Shown one piece after another: positions 7,814 to 10,372 of a DNA stretch of 10,372 nucleotides (position 1 is its first letter; each line of letters begins with the position of its first letter). The notes below the pieces were generated by a model that saw only the letters and a program-made list of their open reading frames with translations, had not been told where the DNA came from and ran no database searches. The DNA comes from Paracoccaceae bacterium (GTDB taxonomy: Bacteria > Pseudomonadota > Alphaproteobacteria > Rhodobacterales > Rhodobacteraceae): positions 1 to 10,372 of the forward strand of contig JAAEZW010000004.1 in the NCBI GenBank assembly GCA_018222665.1, read 5' to 3'. A program made the position numbers and the translations under genes.

Positions 7814-8251
7814 ATGAAAAAAGTTTTGGTTCTAAACGGTCCCAACATCAACATGCTGGGCAAACGTCAACCCGAAGTTTATGGGTACGAAACACTTGCC
7901 GATATTGAACAAAACTGCGTGAATGTTGGCGCTGATTTGGGCTTGGCCGTAACCTGTAAGCAGTCCAATTATGAAGGCGAATTGATCACATTGATCCAAG
8001 AGGCCCGTGAAGAGTTTGACGCCCTCGTGATGAACCCAGCCGCCTATAGCCACACTTCAATCGGTATCTTGGACGCACTCCATGCATTTGAAGGTGCAGT
8101 GATCGAGGTACATATTTCGAACATCCACAAGCGCGAAGATTTCCGTCATCATTCCTATGTTTCGTTGCGCGCCGATGGCATTGTGGTTGGCTGCGGAACA
8201 AATGGTTATGAATTAGGACTGCGACAGGCAGCGCATCTGCTGTCCAAATAA
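7814..8251 (+). CDS. aroQ: 3-dehydroquinate dehydratase, type II
   Basis: The 145-residue product has the normal length of the small dodecameric type II enzyme. It begins [24 protein letters not shown], with the flexible-lid Arg18 and the catalytic Tyr23. Asn74 and His80 lie in [10 protein letters not shown] (73-82), substrate-binding residues in [11 protein letters not shown] (98-108), and Arg111 just beyond. These are the expected active-site residues in their usual order. AroQ converts 3-dehydroquinate to 3-dehydroshikimate in the cytoplasmic shikimate pathway toward aromatic amino acids. It follows uppP by 57 bases and may be read with it. Its stop codon is one base from the stop codon of the converging ATPase gene, so no separate terminator fits between them. 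No other aro genes lie nearby. Confidence 0.96.
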   Translation: MKKVLVLNGPNINMLGKRQPEVYGYETLADIEQNCVNVGADLGLAVTCKQSNYEGELITLIQEAREEFDALVMNPAAYSHTSIGILDALHAFEGAVIEVHISNIHKREDFRHHSYVSLRADGIVVGCGTNGYELGLRQAAHLLSK

Positions 8252-8252
8252 A

Positions 8253-10372
8253 CTACGCACGGCGTAAACGCAGCGCATTGCTAACTACGCAGATTGATGA
8301 GATCGCCATGGCGGCACCGGCCAGTATCGGATTTAGCATCCCAAATCCAAACGGCACCATTACCCCTGCTGCAACTGGGATCAAAACAACGTTATAACCA
8401 AAGGCCCAAATCAGGTTCTGCTTAATGTTCACCATTGTGGCCTTTGCCAATTTTTGCGCAACCAAAACACCTGCTGGATCACCTCCGACCAAAACCACAT
8501 CGCTGCTTTCAATGGCGATATCGCTGCCTGTTCCAATTGCGATCCCAACATCAGCCTGCGCCATTGCAGGGGCGTCATTTACGCCATCGCCCAGAAATGC
8601 GGTGATCCCATGTGATTGCTGCAATGCTTTGACCAAATTGGCCTTGTCAGCCGGCAATGTTTGGGCGTGAAATGTGGATATACCCAACTGATCCGCGACC
8701 GCCTGCGCCGCTGCATTCTGATCACCCGTGATCATTACGGGTTCTATCCCACGCTGTTTCAACCTCGCTATTAACGCGGGCGCTTTGGGGTGGATTTCAT
8801 CATGAACGGCATAAACACCCACTACATCGTGCCCCTTGGCCGCGTAGATCAACGAGACAGCTTTGGGGCCAGTCACATCAGGTACTGAAATTCCTGCCTC
8901 GCTCATCATCGCAGCTGATCCGATGCGCCAGATAGTGCCATTGATCGAACCCATCACTCCGCGTCCACGCTCTGCGCGGAAATCTTGTACCGCCATCAGC
9001 GTGGCAACGCTGTCCCGCGCCATTGCCTCCATCGCCTTGGCAATCGGATGGGTGCTGCGGGACTGCAGCGAGGTAAGCTCTGATGCATGTTCGTGGGATT
9101 GATGTAAGGATGTGACACTTGGGCGACCAGTGGTAAGCGTGCCCGTTTTATCCAGCGCAATCGCCTTCACATCAGCCAGCAGTTGCAAACCATCGCCACG
9201 CCGAAACAAAACCCCCAAATCTGCGGCACGGCCCGTGCCGACCAAAATTGAGGTAGGCGTCGCAAGACCAAGCGCACATGGGCAGGCAATGATCAGCACG
9301 CTAACCGCGGCGATAATGGCCGAATTAACGCCTGCATCTGGCGCAAGAAAACGCCAACCCAAAAAAGTTCCCAATGCGATAAATAAAATCGTAGGTACAA
9401 ATATGCGGATCACCACATCCAAATGTTTTTGAACGGGGAGTTTGGTGGCCTGCGCATCCTGAACCAAACGGACAATGCCCGCTAGCATTGCGGTGGCACC
9501 GACACCCGTTGTTTTGATGTCCAATGTTCCATCCTGATTGACGGTACCCGCAATCACACGATCCCCAATGGATCGAACAACGGGAATCGGTTCACCGTTT
9601 ATCATGGCCTGATCAACATAACTTTCGCCCGCGATCACCACACCGTCCACTGGAATTTTTTCACCGGCCTTGACGCGCACAATGGCGCCTTTTTGTACCT
9701 CATCAATTGGAATCTCGGAAAACCCATCCTCGAATTTGATCCAGGCCGTTTGGGGTTGAAGCCCGATCAAGCGTTCAATCGCGGCACCTGCCTGTCCCTT
9801 GGCACGACTTTCCATAAATCGCCCGAATAAAATAAGGGTTATGATGACACCAGCAGCCTCGAAATACAGAAAATGTTGATCACTGGGCAATAGGTCTGGG
9901 GCAAAAACAACACAGGTTGAAAATCCCCATGCTGCCAATGTCCCAAGTGCCACCAATGAATTCATTTCAGGCGCACCTTTTAACAATGCCCGCAGCCCAA
10001 TCGTATAAAACGCACGCCCCGGCCAAATCATCACGGCCGAAATCAACAGAAATGACATCAATGCCCATCGATCCATCCCGATAAGGCTATGAACGAAGGC
10101 ATGGATTGGTGCATAAATGTGCCCACCCATTTCAACGACAAAAACAGGAAGCGTAAGAAGCGCCGCCCAAGTAGCACGCCGGAAATCCATGTTTCGGATA
10201 GGCTGAATTTCACCTTGCCGCTCAACCTGTCCAACGAATCCCGCGCGTTCAATAATTTCCAAAAATTCATCTGGGGTGGCCGTTCCAGCGATAAATTCGA
10301 CCCAGATGCTTTGCGCCACGCGGTTCAAACTGGCGGCGGTGACGGATGGATGGTCAATGATTTCACGCTCTA
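8253..10372 (-). CDS. copA: Copper-exporting P1B-type ATPase, C-terminal 705 residues (5' end beyond right edge)
   Basis: The minus-strand frame is open from the right edge to a TAG at 8255-8253, so the true start lies outside the window. At the edge it encodes the end of a heavy-metal-associated domain (HPSVTAASLNRV... to ERAGF); the CxxC part, if present, is not visible. Membrane segments follow. The actuator loop is at about 9582-9605, the metal-binding CPC in the sixth segment at about 9276-9284, the phosphorylation motif DKTGTLT near 9134-9152, THPIAKAM in the nucleotide domain, and GDGVNDAP near 8570-8593. The next-to-last membrane segment has Tyr-Asn (8396-8391) and the last has MAISS (8309-8295). 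Together with CPC these form the Cu(I) transport signature of the P1B-1 group, which favours copper export over zinc, cadmium or a FixI-type role. The actuator loop reads MINGEP where TGE or SGE is usual. No metal regulator is visible. Confidence 0.94.
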   Translation of the reverse strand, partial: EREIIDHPSVTAASLNRVAQSIWVEFIAGTATPDEFLEIIERAGFVGQVERQGEIQPIRNMDFRRATWAALLTLPVFVVEMGGHIYAPIHAFVHSLIGMDRWALMSFLLISAVMIWPGRAFYTIGLRALLKGAPEMNSLVALGTLAAWGFSTCVVFAPDLLPSDQHFLYFEAAGVIITLILFGRFMESRAKGQAGAAIERLIGLQPQTAWIKFEDGFSEIPIDEVQKGAIVRVKAGEKIPVDGVVIAGESYVDQAMINGEPIPVVRSIGDRVIAGTVNQDGTLDIKTTGVGATAMLAGIVRLVQDAQATKLPVQKHLDVVIRIFVPTILFIALGTFLGWRFLAPDAGVNSAIIAAVSVLIIACPCALGLATPTSILVGTGRAADLGVLFRRGDGLQLLADVKAIALDKTGTLTTGRPSVTSLHQSHEHASELTSLQSRSTHPIAKAMEAMARDSVATLMAVQDFRAERGRGVMGSINGTIWRIGSAAMMSEAGISVPDVTGPKAVSLIYAAKGHDVVGVYAVHDEIHPKAPALIARLKQRGIEPVMITGDQNAAAQAVADQLGISTFHAQTLPADKANLVKALQQSHGITAFLGDGVNDAPAMAQADVGIAIGTGSDIAIESSDVVLVGGDPAGVLVAQKLAKATMVNIKQNLIWAFGYNVVLIPVAAGVMVPFGFGMLNPILAGAAMAISSICVVSNALRLRRA

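Noticed and set aside
10326..10328. TTG as the start of the copper ATPase
   Set aside because: The frame is open beyond it to the window edge and encodes more of the metal-binding domain upstream, so the gene is simply cut by the window.
1..10372. Mobile elements, CRISPR arrays, tRNA or rRNA genes, defence or secondary-metabolite systems
   Set aside because: No transposase or integrase motifs, regular spaced repeats, cloverleaf sequences or accessory gene clusters were seen. All long coding regions belong to known housekeeping or metal-transport families.

Overview
The window reads as ordinary chromosomal core sequence from an alphaproteobacterium, most likely of the Rhodobacterales/Roseobacter type. 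This rests on the protein styles (MtgA, GltB, GltD, UppP, AroQ and a CopA-type ATPase). Base composition looks close to balanced, which would be low for that group, but I did not count it. Genus cannot be fixed by eye.

Layout from left to right. The 5' part of mtgA (peptidoglycan glycosyltransferase) lies on the minus strand and runs off the left edge. A roughly 300-base spacer follows, with a candidate mtgA promoter and a strong hairpin terminator. Next come gltB and, upstream of it, gltD, both on the minus strand with a 92-base gap. They encode the large and small subunits of NADPH-dependent glutamate synthase. A 214-base divergent spacer separates gltD from uppP (undecaprenyl-diphosphate phosphatase) on the plus strand. 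uppP is followed after 57 bases by aroQ (type II 3-dehydroquinase). aroQ meets, tail to tail with one base between them, the 3' end of a copper-exporting P1B-type ATPase (copA-like) on the minus strand. The ATPase gene runs off the right edge.

Functionally, GltD takes electrons from NADPH and passes them through its Fe-S clusters to GltB. GltB uses them to turn glutamine plus 2-oxoglutarate into two glutamates, which is the GOGAT half of ammonium assimilation. MtgA and UppP both belong to cell-wall building (glycan polymerisation and lipid-carrier recycling). AroQ serves the shikimate pathway, and the ATPase exports Cu(I). Apart from gltD-gltB these are separate functions that happen to be adjacent.

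I found no mobile element, CRISPR array, tRNA or rRNA gene, phage remnant or defence system, and no convincing undescribed system. The items most worth a second look are small: a plus-facing terminator with a well-placed ribosome binding site and ATG upstream of it but no recognisable gene, three 11-base repeats in the gltD-gltB gap, and an Asn in place of Thr in the ATPase's TGE loop.
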